Below are positions 51,471 through 61,917 of a stretch of DNA of 64,000 bases, piece after piece (positions within the stretch are counted from its first letter, which is position 1; each line of letters begins with the position of its first letter). Source of the stretch: Edaphobacter sp. 4G125 (GTDB lineage: Bacteria; Acidobacteriota; Terriglobia; Terriglobales; Acidobacteriaceae). A program made the translations under genes and the position numbers. The notes under the pieces were generated by a model. It ran no database searches, had not been told where the DNA came from, and saw only the letters and a list, made by a program, of their open reading frames with translations. The DNA is taken from NCBI RefSeq assembly GCF_014274685.1, contig NZ_CP060393.1, positions 2,105,501 to 2,169,500 of the forward strand, given 5' to 3'.

Positions 51471-54152
51471 ATGGGAAACCCTATGTCTTTGAAACTCGTC
51501 GTTTGTATCCTTGCATTGAATCTGGGAGTTACTTGTTTAGGGCAAATTACGCCCTCCTCCAAACGAGAGCCTGAGACGGAGAGAAATCCCGCTCCTCAGG
51601 CTGTAGCGGAGAGAGCACAGGTGCAGGCCGTGTCTGCTCTTGTCCAGGGACCCGAGGATGAAATTGTTCCATTGAGCTGCGTTGCAGCCATTACCTCTTT
51701 GAACATTGGAAAGAATGTCGTGACATTCAAGGGAATGAATCGTCTGGAGCCTTCACAACAGGTTCGCATCTCGAAATTGAATCATGCGACCTATCTGAAT
51801 GACGTAACGTTGACGGTCACCTCCGCAACGCCATCGAGCTTCAGCGCAGCCTTTACTCATTCTGATGTCGATTGGATGACAGATTTAGGAACAGCACTTC
51901 GCACGGATTGCATTATTCCGACGAGTCTACGCAGCGAACAAAAGGTCGACATCGTCCATAACAATTTGAATTATTACCGTCGACATCTCTCCACTGACAT
52001 GAGCCTGTTCAGTTATGACTCTTTCTTTCCTATGGAGCAGGATGCACGTTACAGCCTGATGACCTTCAATCAACCAAGCTATAGCTGGGGAAACCATGGC
52101 GGATGGGGAGTCCAAAAAGGCACCAACGAGGAGATGACCTTCAATAGCCGTGGTATTGCGCAAACCAAAAATCTGTGGTGCTACAAACATGCTACGGGCG
52201 ACATAGCATGCGGGGATTATGTGTATGGCTATACAGATGGAGGGGCCACTGCACAGTCTGACGAAGGATTCACGATGGACACACGTGAAGGCGGCGAATC
52301 GGATCGGTACTTCCACGGGAAGGCTGGTGAAGGCGCAACGGCAGGAACGACAATGCTGCCGGTAGTCTTTACTTCTGGCCAAGAGGCGACGACCGATGGA
52401 GCGTTTCTCCTGGATATTTCAAAAGGTACCATCGCAGGAACCATCAGCGGAGCGGATTCCATCGTAGATGGAACCAGCGTTCATATTCTTCCGGTTACTT
52501 TGCGCGGAATAGAAAAGCTACCCGCATCCACTGGAATGGGAATTATTCAGACGCCTCTTCCTGTGGTTGCGGTTGCGAATACTCCAGAATCGATCACGCT
52601 GGAAGTGACCTTGAAGAGTGGATCGTTCCACACTGGAGTAGCGTGTCTTGCCGGAGGATGGTATCCGGAGCAGGTGACTGTGACGGCGGCGGAGAGTTCA
52701 CGGGGAGGGGTGCAACGCATCACGGTTGTTCATAAGAATCCGAACCCCACGGCAGTGACCGATCCAAATAATCCTTCATCGTTATGGCAGGGTGGACTTT
52801 GTGGAAACTATCTTAGCCTCGACCGTAACCTGGCACGGGATGGATTCAGGACCAGCTATCCAGTCGTGGGGGCCACCGATTCCAGTCATGTTGCGTATGT
52901 GTGGAATGTCAATGGTTCAGTCCGCCAGAATGGAATCAGGATTTATGCTTCTGCGACGTCTCTGAAGAATTTGGTCAGGAAAAATGGTGTTGTTACAGCA
53001 GATTTTTCTTCACCTAATTCTCCCTACATCTACAACCGGGCCCCATCGGTCGTAATCGCAGGCGCACTAGACACGAGTTTTAATGGAACGATTCTCTCGC
53101 CGGTTTACAGCAATGGACAGAACCGATCGCTGAGCTGGAAGCAGCTGGGGCCGGATGCCAGTGTAGCTTCAGCGACGATCGATCTTCCTGCAAGCTCTTA
53201 TGGATTTCATCTTTATCCAGGTGCAGAGATCCTGGCTCCAAAAACAGCCAACGGAGTTTTGCTGGAACCGAATACGGTGCAGTGGCAGCCGGGAGACGCA
53301 ATTGAGAATCCTCACAATCCAAGTTTCAATATGCATTTTCGTATGAGTGCGGTTACCCAGCATACGCCTCCGAGCGGAGCAGATCCGCACGCCGAGCTTT
53401 GGGGATTTTATGGTGCGGGTATCTCTGAGAACTTCCGCCCTGCAACGTGGGTCAATAACAATCCATGCACCCTCTATGTCGGATGCGGAGGGACGTTGGA
53501 GCCGATTACATGGACCATCCATCGGGGGCCGTACTCGATTCTTCACCGAGTGGATAGTGCTCCGATGAATGGAGGCATCCTTTTCCGTATCGGTTGCGAT
53601 TCGCAGGGATGCGACCATCCTGTGCCTTACGCATTATTTCAAATGCAAAATGGAAGTATTCTTTATGACCCTGCGACGAGTACAGTGAGCACTGCCCGGC
53701 TTGCCGTTCAGGAGGCGAAGTTCAACAAGGTTTCACTCCCTTCGATGCCGGATGGTTCGTATTGCTTAGGCGTGGCGAATCATGAACTCGTTCCTGTGAG
53801 AGGCCAAGGTTCTGGATGCGTGACTGGGCCAACCGCCAATTCATCTACAGATGATTTGGCTACGATTACAATCGGAGACGCGAATGCAAAAGGAAGTGCG
53901 AACTGCATGAGTGGGTACCGCTGCACTGCAAGCCGTGGTCGCGTAAGTGTGATGGTTCAACCAGGAGTATCGATAGGAAAAATTGCAAGGGTGAACGTAA
54001 AACTTGCAGTAGGGCAGATCTGCACCGCGACACAGAATGGCGGAAGGGCATTTCTCGGAATTGGTAGTGGTGCGGAAAGTTCGAGCGGCTTCGATATTAC
54101 GGCAGATGGAATCGTGCCTGGAAAGGTTGTGGTGGATTACTCCTGCCGATAG
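51471..54152 (+). CDS. Large secreted protein of unknown function
   Basis: I do not recognise this 893-residue protein. It has a signal peptide (SLKLVVCILALNLGVTCLG) and no further membrane helix. Predicted beta-rich segments with Gly, Ser, Thr and Asn are spread along it, with scattered Cys pairs that could form disulfides (TLYVGCGG, RIGCDSQGCDH, CMSGYRC). A middle part (LDISKGTIAGTISGADSIVDG) resembles beta-solenoid or phage tail-fibre styles, but no motif is diagnostic. ATG 51471 and 51483 are both possible. It stands between a HAD gene and a small unknown gene, with no partner suggested. Confidence 0.8.
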   Translation: MGNPMSLKLVVCILALNLGVTCLGQITPSSKREPETERNPAPQAVAERAQVQAVSALVQGPEDEIVPLSCVAAITSLNIGKNVVTFKGMNRLEPSQQVRISKLNHATYLNDVTLTVTSATPSSFSAAFTHSDVDWMTDLGTALRTDCIIPTSLRSEQKVDIVHNNLNYYRRHLSTDMSLFSYDSFFPMEQDARYSLMTFNQPSYSWGNHGGWGVQKGTNEEMTFNSRGIAQTKNLWCYKHATGDIACGDYVYGYTDGGATAQSDEGFTMDTREGGESDRYFHGKAGEGATAGTTMLPVVFTSGQEATTDGAFLLDISKGTIAGTISGADSIVDGTSVHILPVTLRGIEKLPASTGMGIIQTPLPVVAVANTPESITLEVTLKSGSFHTGVACLAGGWYPEQVTVTAAESSRGGVQRITVVHKNPNPTAVTDPNNPSSLWQGGLCGNYLSLDRNLARDGFRTSYPVVGATDSSHVAYVWNVNGSVRQNGIRIYASATSLKNLVRKNGVVTADFSSPNSPYIYNRAPSVVIAGALDTSFNGTILSPVYSNGQNRSLSWKQLGPDASVASATIDLPASSYGFHLYPGAEILAPKTANGVLLEPNTVQWQPGDAIENPHNPSFNMHFRMSAVTQHTPPSGADPHAELWGFYGAGISENFRPATWVNNNPCTLYVGCGGTLEPITWTIHRGPYSILHRVDSAPMNGGILFRIGCDSQGCDHPVPYALFQMQNGSILYDPATSTVSTARLAVQEAKFNKVSLPSMPDGSYCLGVANHELVPVRGQGSGCVTGPTANSSTDDLATITIGDANAKGSANCMSGYRCTASRGRVSVMVQPGVSIGKIARVNVKLAVGQICTATQNGGRAFLGIGSGAESSSGFDITADGIVPGKVVVDYSCR

Positions 54153-54225
54153 TCCGAAGCGAGCGTCCTGAAGGTTCTCTGGCAGGTTCTTTTCGCAGTG
54201 CAGCGATGGCGATACACTGCAAATC

Positions 54226-54636
54226 ATGGCTGCTTCGATGTACATCGTCGTTGAAGGTGAAGACCCTGGATTCGATATCTTTGTGAATGGGAGGGCGCTT
54301 GCGCGCAATGAGGATGCGGTCGAGAAGCTAGCTCTGAGACTGGGTGTCCGGCCTTTGATCGAATTCTTTTCCGCGGACGAGAACTCGATGTCTCTTCTTA
54401 TTGAAGAGGGGGCTGGAAACAGAGATCTTCTGAATCGGCTGCCACCTCCGCAGTGGTATTCGGCCAGCGATGGTTTGGCGACTGTAGATGCCCTGATCAA
54501 TGCATTGGAAGGCGAACCTCAACAGCTTGGCACTGAGGGCGAGCAGGTTTTTGGAGAGTTACTGGAGTACCGTCGCGTACTGCGAAAGGCCAAAGACAGG
54601 AATGCGCGCTGGCATCTGGCGGTGAGTTGGCGTTAG
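54226..54636 (+). CDS. Small soluble protein of unknown function
   Basis: A 136-residue cytoplasmic protein without signal or membrane helix, rich in acidic residues. It starts MYIVVEGEDPGFDIFVNG (from ATG 54238; ATG 54226 adds four residues). A middle GVRPLIEFFSAD and a helical C terminus with LEYRRVLRKAKDRNARW follow. I know no function. It overlaps the convergent PfkB gene by four bases. Confidence 0.75.
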   Translation: MAASMYIVVEGEDPGFDIFVNGRALARNEDAVEKLALRLGVRPLIEFFSADENSMSLLIEEGAGNRDLLNRLPPPQWYSASDGLATVDALINALEGEPQQLGTEGEQVFGELLEYRRVLRKAKDRNARWHLAVSWR

Positions 54637-55589
54637 TCTGCGACGGAAACAACGGATGAGATCGGTTCGGCAGGATACCGCTCCCCAGCTTGGGCCAGAG
54701 ACGCGATTGCATCCACGGTTTTGATTCCTCCACGGGCTCCCACGGCGGTGCAGTTCAGTGCAGCGGCTGCACAAGCAAAATCGAGCTGCTGTTCCAATGG
54801 CCATCCTTGCAACAGACCATAGATAAAGCCAGCGTGGAATACGTCTCCTGCTCCGGTGGTGTCGGCCACCTGAACACGATAGGCCGCCGCATGATAGAAG
54901 CGGTTTCCATCGAATGCCAGAACACCATCGTGACCGAGTGTCGCGGCAGCCAAACGACATCCATAACGTGAATGCATTTGCTGTAGAGCCGTTTCGAGTG
55001 AGCTTTCTCCAGTCAGACGCGTGGGAAAATCGCGGCTCACGATCGGATAATCAATGTTTTCGAGAAGTTGCTCGATTCCCGGATAAAGTTCATCAAGATC
55101 GGCGATGACGGGGATGCCGGCCTCGCGCGCCCATTGTGCCGCCTGGATGGCTGCGGCGGTGTCCCAGCCATCGACATGGAGAGCGCGAGCATTGACGATC
55201 CATTCGCGGTTGAGTTCGCTGGGATGGAGAGAAAGAGCGTCATCGTGACGATGAAGGACCGTGCGTTCTCCGTCGGCGTCGACAAGAATGAAAGATTGCT
55301 GGCTGGCGCACCCTGGAACAGAGAGAAGGTGAGCCTCTACTCCAAGACGGGAGAATTCGTCACGATGAAGAGCTGCGGCATTATCGTCGCCGATCTTACC
55401 GACGTAACGAGTGCTGAGTCCCCATTGCTGGCAGGCCACGACAGTCGAGGCGGTCTGTCCTCCGGGAAGGGTCTTCGTGCTGCCAAATTCGATCTTTGAG
55501 CCAGGAGAAGGGAAGCGGGGCAGAGGAATTACAGTATCCGTCGCGTTCAAGCCGACGCCGACCAGGTCAACCTTCGACGTTTTCGTCAT
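54633..55589 (-). CDS. PfkB family carbohydrate kinase
   Basis: A 318-residue sugar or nucleoside kinase of the ribokinase fold. Visible are the N-terminal GVGLNATDTVIPLPRFP, the glycine stretch LPGGQTASTVVACQQWG and the C-terminal PfkB signature DTTGAGDVFHAGF with catalytic Asp and anion hole. The substrate is not told by sequence; ribose, fructose, inosine or KDG are all possible in this family. ATG 55589 fits the conserved start. It is monocistronic. Confidence 0.87.
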   Translation of the reverse strand: MTKTSKVDLVGVGLNATDTVIPLPRFPSPGSKIEFGSTKTLPGGQTASTVVACQQWGLSTRYVGKIGDDNAAALHRDEFSRLGVEAHLLSVPGCASQQSFILVDADGERTVLHRHDDALSLHPSELNREWIVNARALHVDGWDTAAAIQAAQWAREAGIPVIADLDELYPGIEQLLENIDYPIVSRDFPTRLTGESSLETALQQMHSRYGCRLAAATLGHDGVLAFDGNRFYHAAAYRVQVADTTGAGDVFHAGFIYGLLQGWPLEQQLDFACAAAALNCTAVGARGGIKTVDAIASLAQAGERYPAEPISSVVSVAD

Positions 55590-55734
55590 CTTTTCACTGT
55601 AAATGAAATGACAGTACTCCGGGGGAATCTGAGTCACCGCAGATCTCCCGCTGAAGTGGCATTCGTGAAAACAGGGGTGCACCAGTAAACTTGCATTAGC
55701 CACGATTACGGCTGGGCATAATGGAGACTAAACA

Positions 55735-56805
55735 TTGAAACATATTTCCAGCCTTGACGGGCTGCGAGGAGCTGCTGTCCTTCTTGTCGTCTTTTTTCAT
55801 TATTTTCCCAGAAATCATGCAGGTGCTTTGAGTCAACTAGCCTCAATTGGCTGGGTCGGAGTGGACATATTTTTTGTTCTTTCGGGTTTTTTAATCACCA
55901 GCATCCTGTATGAGCAGCGCGGAGCCAAGCACTATTTCCGTAATTTCTATATGCGGCGAGTGCTACGGCTATCGCCTTTGTACTATTTCCTATTTGTCAT
56001 AGTGCTGCTCAGTACGCCAATATTGCATATCCAATGGCGTCCGCTGCATTGGGCCATGTTGTTTTACGGTGCAAACCTTGTGCTTCCCATAGATAGCTCC
56101 CTGGGGCTTATTGGCCCATTCAATCTGTTTCATATCTGGAGCCTTGCAGTCGAAGAACAGTTCTATCTGATCTGGCCATGGCTTGTCGGTTTGCGGGTAT
56201 CGGAACAAACGCTAAGAAGGGTTTGTATTGCTGGTATATTGCTGGCTCCTCTTTTAAGGTTCGCTTTATTGCACATGCACGTCGAGCCATGGTGGATCTA
56301 CCAGAGTCTTCCCACACGCATGGACTCTCTATTGATGGGAGCATTACTCGCGCTGATACCGTTACCTTCTTTGCGGCAGGCGCGGACAGCTGGGGGAATT
56401 GCCATATTGGTCTTCGGAATATCAGTCTGGCTGGGGCATTCTGCCTTTTTTCTTTCGCGCTCCATTCAAGGCATTGGCTACAGTGCATTTGCGTTGCTAT
56501 CTGCTTCAACACTGGTGATGGGGTTGCATCCTGCCACACTGGTGAGTCGTATATGTTCGTGGAAAGTGCTGCAATTCTATGGCCGATACAGCTATGGTCT
56601 GTATCTTTGGCACTACTTCCTTTCACAGCCGTACGGTCTACTTAAGGGATGGGTCGGAAGTAAAATCCCCTGGGTTGGGCTAGCGGGGATTGTCAGTTTT
56701 ATTCTTATATTGTTGGTGTCGACAACGATTGCAGTCATTAGCTATCACGCTCTGGAGCTTCCATTCCTGCGCTTGAAGTCAAGATTCTCCTCGGCACAAC
56801 ATTGA
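55735..56805 (+). CDS. Acyltransferase 3 family membrane protein (OafA-like)
   Basis: A 356-residue inner-membrane protein with about ten helices. It has the family opening ISSLDGLRGAAVLLVVFFHYFPR (catalytic His), the second region with IFFVLSGFLITSIL, and FYMRRVLRLSPLYY. Such proteins move acetyl or other acyl groups onto surface glycans or antibiotics. The start is TTG; the nearby ATG is out of frame. No glycan operon is adjacent. It lacks the SGNH domain that some relatives have. Confidence 0.87.
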   Translation: MKHISSLDGLRGAAVLLVVFFHYFPRNHAGALSQLASIGWVGVDIFFVLSGFLITSILYEQRGAKHYFRNFYMRRVLRLSPLYYFLFVIVLLSTPILHIQWRPLHWAMLFYGANLVLPIDSSLGLIGPFNLFHIWSLAVEEQFYLIWPWLVGLRVSEQTLRRVCIAGILLAPLLRFALLHMHVEPWWIYQSLPTRMDSLLMGALLALIPLPSLRQARTAGGIAILVFGISVWLGHSAFFLSRSIQGIGYSAFALLSASTLVMGLHPATLVSRICSWKVLQFYGRYSYGLYLWHYFLSQPYGLLKGWVGSKIPWVGLAGIVSFILILLVSTTIAVISYHALELPFLRLKSRFSSAQH

Positions 56806-56812
56806 AGACCCC

Positions 56813-57451
56813 TTACGCATGAGCGGGCAAAAAGCGTGATGAAGGAAAGCTCAGAAAGCGGAGCTGGAGGCAGCGCCATGCCTCAACCGTATTGAGAATG
56901 ATCTTGTGGTAGATAGCGTACTCTGGGGGCCATTTGGACGGATGAGTGCGCCAGTCGATGGAGAGAGCGGGCTGACGTTTGTTGAAAGCTAGCAGGATCA
57001 GTTCGGTTCGACCGAGATGATAGGGGGAACTCACGACCTCCGCCGACGACCAACCTTGTTGATGCATGATCTGGGCAGAGTAAAAGATGTTCTGGATAGT
57101 GTTTTGCGAGCGATCTTCTTCAACAATCGCTGAAGGAGGAACTCCCTGGGACGCAGCGAACTGGGCCATACTATGGGCCTCGACGAAATGATTGTGCGCA
57201 GCTCCTCCGGTCATGATGATGCGGGGTGCGATGCCTGCCTTGTATTCACGGACGCCCTCCAAAACCCGTTCCCGCTGTTCGGGGGATGGCGTTCCGTCTA
57301 ACTTCGACGGAGTGCCGAGAACGACGATGGCATCAAAGTGAGTTGCCGTGGTGTTGTGCTGCGGCAGGGTAAAAAAGTTACCGTAGAGGACGAGCAGAAA
57401 GACCCACACGGCGAGGAAGAGAGTAAAGAGCGCCTGGCGAAAAAGTTTCAC
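56813..57451 (-). CDS. YdcF-like DUF218 membrane protein
   Basis: A 212-residue protein with an N-terminal membrane helix (about 8-28) and a DUF218 domain: FDAIVVLGTPSKLDGTPSP, RIIMTGGAAHN, VEEDRSQNTIQNIFYSAQIM and VVSSPYHLGRT. E. coli relatives (YdcF, SanA, ElyC) act in envelope integrity. The start overlaps the stop of the receiver gene (ATGA), so the two are coupled. Confidence 0.85.
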   Translation of the reverse strand: MKLFRQALFTLFLAVWVFLLVLYGNFFTLPQHNTTATHFDAIVVLGTPSKLDGTPSPEQRERVLEGVREYKAGIAPRIIMTGGAAHNHFVEAHSMAQFAASQGVPPSAIVEEDRSQNTIQNIFYSAQIMHQQGWSSAEVVSSPYHLGRTELILLAFNKRQPALSIDWRTHPSKWPPEYAIYHKIILNTVEAWRCLQLRFLSFPSSRFLPAHA

Positions 57452-57882
57452 GCCATTAAAGTAACAGAGCGGTTAAGGTCGGCGTCAGGTTCAAGAATGT
57501 TATGAACCTCTGAAAGAAGCTGGGGGAGTGAGAACGGTTTGGGTAGAAACCTCCATCCATGAACCTGCATCTGATCCATCTGCACGGAAGAGACGAGCAC
57601 TCCCGAGATGATAAGGATCTGAAGGGATGGCCGCAGGGCCTTCAGTTCGCGGGCTAGGTCCAATCCAGAACGATGAGGCATCGAGAAATCGGTGATGACC
57701 AGATCGATGTCCGTGGATCGACGGAAGATCTGTGCCGCGCGGTCAGGATTTCCACACGCGTAGACGGTATAGCCCTCGTGTTCGAGAAAGGTACGCGTCA
57801 GGGAGCGGATATCCGGGTCGTCATCTACGATGAGGATTTTTCTGGGGGACCTGCTCGGGGCAAATGAAAGCTCAGGGTACAT
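57448..57882 (-). CDS. Single-domain response regulator
   Basis: The 144-residue protein is a bare receiver: acid pair LIVDDDPDIR, phosphoacceptor in VITDFSMPHRSG, Ser in IISGV, Lys in FLPKPFS. No output domain follows; the tail is only about 15 residues. It resembles receivers that pair with hybrid kinases (CheY/FrzZ style). No kinase is adjacent; it is coupled to the YdcF-like gene. Confidence 0.9.
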   Translation of the reverse strand: MYPELSFAPSRSPRKILIVDDDPDIRSLTRTFLEHEGYTVYACGNPDRAAQIFRRSTDIDLVITDFSMPHRSGLDLARELKALRPSLQILIISGVLVSSVQMDQMQVHGWRFLPKPFSLPQLLSEVHNILEPDADLNRSVTLMA

Positions 57883-58029
57883 TGCAACATCTTTTCCTGT
57901 TCGTCTTCTCTTCGATTGGATGCGCGAGCAGGCTCTTCGTTGCCTCCATGCTCCTTCGATTCATCTGATCTTTAAGACGTCGGTCTGCTGTGGAAGTAAG
58001 CGTAAATTTCCGTTCAATGCGTGGCCAGA

Positions 58030-60018
58030 TTAACTGAACAAGAACTCTTTTGTGCGAAGCTCCTTAACGGTGTCGCGCAATTTGGCGGCCTTCTCAAATT
58101 CGAACTTCTTAGCGGCCTCACGCATCTCGGTCTCAAGCCTGGCAATGTAGGTGTCCAGTTCTTCCTGGTTGGCGAACTCGGGCATCTCGTCGGTCTCTTC
58201 GGTGAGATCGGCGTAATCGGCCTTCAGGATTCCAGCAAGCGCCATATCGGTGGGCCGGATGATGGACTGCGGAGTAATGCCGTTCTCTTCGTTATAAGCC
58301 TCCTGGATTTCGCGTCGACGATTGGTTTCGTCGATGGCGCGCTGCATGGATTCTGTCATCGAATCGGCATAAAGAATGGCACGGCCTTCGAGGTGCCGTG
58401 CAGCGCGGCCGATGGTCTGGATGAGTGAGCCTTGAGAGCGCAAGAAACCCTCCTTGTCGGCATCGAGAATGGCGACAAGCGACACCTCGGGAAGGTCGAG
58501 TCCTTCACGTAGAAGATTGATGCCAATCAGAACGTCGTACTCGCCTTTGCGCAGATCACGAAGAAGCTTGATGCGCTCGAGAGTTTCGATCTCAGAGTGC
58601 ATATAACGGCAGCGCACGCCAACCTCGGTGTAGTATCCGGCAAGATCCTCAGCCATACGTTTGGTGAGGGTGGTCACAAGCACGCGTTGGTTTTTGGCCG
58701 CCCGTTCGCGAATCTCAGCAAGAAGATCGTCGATCTGTCCTTTGACGGGACGGATCTCGACCTCGGGATCGGTGAGTCCGGTGGGCCGAATGATCTGTTC
58801 GATGACCACGCCTGCGGATTTGGTGAGTTCGTAGGGGCCGGGTGTCGCCGAGACGTAAATGATCTGTCCTGTACGGGCTTCGAACTCCTCGAAGCGCAAA
58901 GGGCGATTGTCGAGTGCGGAAGGTAGGCGGAAGCCGTAGTCGATGAGGTTCTGCTTGCGAGAGCGATCACCGTGCCACATGCCATGAAGCTGCGGGACCG
59001 TGACATGCGACTCGTCGATAAAGATGAGATAGTCGCGCGGGAAGTAGTCCAGCAGAGTCGGCGGTGGCTCGCCGGGCAGGCGGCCGGACATATGACGCGA
59101 GTAATTCTCGATGCCGTGGCAGTAGCCGACGGACTTGATCATTTCGAGATCAAAGCGGGTGCGCTGGTGGATGCGCTGCGACTCGACGAGGCGGCCTTCT
59201 TTTTCAAGCTGGGCCTCCCAATCGAAGAGCTCGGCGAGAATCGAATCGATGGCTGTGGCCTTACGCTCGGGCTGCACGACGTAGTGCGATTTGGGGTAGA
59301 TGGGAAGCCTCGCATACTTCTGCTTGACGGTGCCGAAGAGCGGGTCGATCTGCGAGAGCGAGTCGATCTCGTCGCCAAAGAGCTCGATGCGATAAGCGTT
59401 CTCGTCGTAAGTTGGATAGACCTCGATGACGTCACCCCGAACGCGGAAGGTTCCACGACGGAAGTCGACATCATTGCGGTCGTAGAGGATCTCCACCAGA
59501 CGCCGGGTGATGTCTTCGCGGCGGACGCGCTGGCCTTTTTCGAGCATAAGGAGCATGCCGTAGTAGGCTTCCGGCGAGCCGAGGCCATAGATGCAGGAAA
59601 CGGAGGAGACGATGATGCAGTCGCGGCGCTCGAAGAGGGAGCGCGTGGCGGAGAGGCGGAGCTTGTCGAGCTCCTCGTTGATGGTGGCCTCTTTCTCGAT
59701 ATAGAGATCACCGGAAGGAATGTAGGCCTCGGGCTGGTAGTAGTCGTAATAAGAGACGAAGTACTCGACCGCGTTGTGTGGAAAGAACTGCTTGAACTCG
59801 TGATAGAGCTGCGCAGCGAGCGTCTTGTTGTGTGCCAGGATGAGTGCGGGCCGGTTGACCTCGGAGATGACCTTGGCCATGGTGAAGGTCTTGCCTGAGC
59901 CGGTGACGCCGAGCAGGACCTGGTCTTTTTCGCCGGCATGAAGTCCAGAGACGAGTTCACCGATGGCGCGGGGCTGGTCGCCCTGCGGCTTGTAATTGGT
60001 CGTTAATTGAAAATCCAT
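58030..60018 (-). CDS. uvrB: UvrABC excinuclease subunit B
   Basis: Nucleotide excision repair: UvrB verifies DNA damage and loads UvrC. The 662-residue protein has Walker [31 protein letters not shown] (beta-hairpin region), [21 protein letters not shown] and the motif VI helicase region QTIGRAARH. The C-terminal UvrC-binding segment [20 protein letters not shown] is complete. ATG 60018 matches family starts. Confidence 0.97.
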   Translation of the reverse strand: MDFQLTTNYKPQGDQPRAIGELVSGLHAGEKDQVLLGVTGSGKTFTMAKVISEVNRPALILAHNKTLAAQLYHEFKQFFPHNAVEYFVSYYDYYQPEAYIPSGDLYIEKEATINEELDKLRLSATRSLFERRDCIIVSSVSCIYGLGSPEAYYGMLLMLEKGQRVRREDITRRLVEILYDRNDVDFRRGTFRVRGDVIEVYPTYDENAYRIELFGDEIDSLSQIDPLFGTVKQKYARLPIYPKSHYVVQPERKATAIDSILAELFDWEAQLEKEGRLVESQRIHQRTRFDLEMIKSVGYCHGIENYSRHMSGRLPGEPPPTLLDYFPRDYLIFIDESHVTVPQLHGMWHGDRSRKQNLIDYGFRLPSALDNRPLRFEEFEARTGQIIYVSATPGPYELTKSAGVVIEQIIRPTGLTDPEVEIRPVKGQIDDLLAEIRERAAKNQRVLVTTLTKRMAEDLAGYYTEVGVRCRYMHSEIETLERIKLLRDLRKGEYDVLIGINLLREGLDLPEVSLVAILDADKEGFLRSQGSLIQTIGRAARHLEGRAILYADSMTESMQRAIDETNRRREIQEAYNEENGITPQSIIRPTDMALAGILKADYADLTEETDEMPEFANQEELDTYIARLETEMREAAKKFEFEKAAKLRDTVKELRTKEFLFS

Positions 60019-60058
60019 CACCCCATAAGATAGTGGAAGAGAGGTGGAGGTTGCGAAA

Positions 60059-60646
60059 ATGAGTGAAGGAACTGAGTTGTGGCTGATCCGCCACGGCGAG
60101 ACGGAGTGGAGTCTGAGTGGGCAGCATACCAGCCGCACCGATATCCCATTGACAGATCATGGCAGGAGGAGAGCGGAGGAGCTCAGGGATTACCTGAAGG
60201 GGACGACCTTCAACGCAGTTTTTGTGAGTCCGATGCAGCGCGCCCGGGAGACCTGTGCGATCGCCGGCTTTGGCGATCAAGCTGTGATCGACGATGACCT
60301 GAAGGAATGGGACTACGGCCTCTATGAGGGGAAGACTACAGCGCAGATCCGTGCCGAGGTTCCGGGATGGAGTGTGTGGAAAGACCCGATCATCGATGGT
60401 GAGAGCGCGGAGCAGGTGGGTGCGCGGGCTGACCATGTTATCGCGCGGGCGTTAGCGACATCTCCCGCCGGGGGAAAGGTTGCGCTCTTTGCCCATGCAC
60501 ATATTCTGCGGATTCTTGCTGCACGCTGGGTTGGGCTTGGGGCGCGGCAGGGTAGTTTGTTTGTCCTGGGGACGGGCAGCGTCAGTGTGTTGGGTTGGGA
60601 GCGCGAGACTCGGGTGATTGCGTCCTGGAATCGCGGCTTCGAATAG
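60059..60646 (+). CDS. Histidine phosphatase (phosphoglycerate mutase family)
   Basis: A 195-residue enzyme with the RHGE motif [20 protein letters not shown], phosphate-binding Arg in [19 protein letters not shown] and the second catalytic His in [10 protein letters not shown]. Family members are broad phosphatases or cofactor-dependent mutases. ATG 60059 follows GGAGG. Its last 65 bases overlap, on the other strand, the end of the CLC gene. Confidence 0.88.
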   Translation: MSEGTELWLIRHGETEWSLSGQHTSRTDIPLTDHGRRRAEELRDYLKGTTFNAVFVSPMQRARETCAIAGFGDQAVIDDDLKEWDYGLYEGKTTAQIRAEVPGWSVWKDPIIDGESAEQVGARADHVIARALATSPAGGKVALFAHAHILRILAARWVGLGARQGSLFVLGTGSVSVLGWERETRVIASWNRGFE

Positions 60647-61913
60647 GGTGTTTGCGTGCGCTGAGTCGCTGCGCACGGTAGATGCCATGATGTCCGCTGA
60701 AGAGATAGCTTGCCACGCAGGCGATTGCTGCAAAGGCTCCTGCCTCGGGACCGAAGAGTTCCAGCGCCATCAGGCTACCAGCAATAGGAGTGTTGGCGGC
60801 GCCTGCAAAAACGGCGACAAATCCCATTGCAGCTAGAAGAGAAGACGGCAAAGGAAGGATGCTTGAGAGGGCGTTTCCCAGCGTTGAACCGATAAAGAAC
60901 AGCGGGGTTACCTCGCCGCCTTTGAATCCTGCTCCAAGGGTGAGCGAGGTGAAGGCGAACTTTGCTGCGAAATCGTAGCGCGGCAGGTGTTGCGAGAATG
61001 CCGCCACGATCGTCGGGATGCCAAGGCCGATGTACTTTGTTGTACCGATGGCGAAGACAGCGAGTGCGACGAGGATGCCGCCGGTGAACGGGCGTAGTGG
61101 TGGGTACGGAATCAGGCGTCGAAAAATACCTGCGATGGCATGTGTGCTCCTGGCGAAGAGCAGAGCGGTCAGGCCGAAGGCGATTCCTGCCGTGATTGCC
61201 GACAAAATGCTGGCGGGGTTCAGAGATGTTGTCTCGGTGACGGTGTAGATCGTGTGGTGCACACGCCAGAGATGAGTGGTGTAGTCTCCCGCAAAGGCCG
61301 CCAGGAAGCAGGGGAAGATGGCGTCGTAGCCGACGTTGCCTATCGTGAGGACTTCGAGTCCAAAGACAGCACCAGACAGAGGAGTTCCGAAGACTGAGCC
61401 GAAGCCGGCACTGATACCGGCCATCAGGAGAGTGCGACGGTCGTGCTCTCCGAAACGGAAGGGGAGACGGCGGAGCAGGCGGGTGAGTTGATCGGCAAGT
61501 GCGGCGCCCATTTGCACAGCTGTGCCTTCGCGCCCGGCGGAGCCTCCAAAGATGTGGGTCACGATGGTTCCGATCAGGATCATCGGAGTCATCCGGGCTG
61601 GGATGGTTCGACGCGGGGCATTGCGCGTACTGGAGATTTCTGTGTGGATCTCGTCGAGGATCAGGTTATGTCCGCCTTCAACGGAGCGTCCAAAGTAGTG
61701 GTAGAAGAGGCCGATCGCAAGACCAGCGACGGGAAGCAGGGCGATGATCCAGGGATGCGATTCCCGGGTTTGCGTCGCCCAATCGAGACTGAGGAGCAGT
61801 GCCGCTGAGGCTGAGCCTGCAAGGATACCTACTAGAACGGCAAGGATAAGCCAGCGAAAAATGTGGCGCAGAAGACGGAGTTGTTGAGAGAAGATTCGGG
61901 CGATTGCGGGCAT
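60582..61913 (-). CDS. CLC-type transporter, probable fluoride exporter (EriC-F/CLC-F type)
   Basis: A 443-residue membrane protein with the CLC fold. The selectivity motifs depart from chloride types: GGHNLI where chloride CLCs have GSGIP, and GGSAGREGTAV where they have GREGP. The third region is GAGFKGGEVTPLF. Those changes are typical of the fluoride-proton antiporter branch, and a fluoride riboswitch precedes the gene, so fluoride export is the likely role. The last 30 residues are a Ser/Arg/Pro-rich tail that overlaps the phosphatase gene on the other strand. Confidence 0.9.
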   Translation of the reverse strand: MPAIARIFSQQLRLLRHIFRWLILAVLVGILAGSASAALLLSLDWATQTRESHPWIIALLPVAGLAIGLFYHYFGRSVEGGHNLILDEIHTEISSTRNAPRRTIPARMTPMILIGTIVTHIFGGSAGREGTAVQMGAALADQLTRLLRRLPFRFGEHDRRTLLMAGISAGFGSVFGTPLSGAVFGLEVLTIGNVGYDAIFPCFLAAFAGDYTTHLWRVHHTIYTVTETTSLNPASILSAITAGIAFGLTALLFARSTHAIAGIFRRLIPYPPLRPFTGGILVALAVFAIGTTKYIGLGIPTIVAAFSQHLPRYDFAAKFAFTSLTLGAGFKGGEVTPLFFIGSTLGNALSSILPLPSSLLAAMGFVAVFAGAANTPIAGSLMALELFGPEAGAFAAIACVASYLFSGHHGIYRAQRLSARKHPIRSRDSRTQSPESRAPNPTH

Positions 61914-61917
61914 AACT

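Noticed and set aside
51471..54152. Prophage tail-fibre gene
   Set aside because: It has a signal peptide and no phage genes are nearby.
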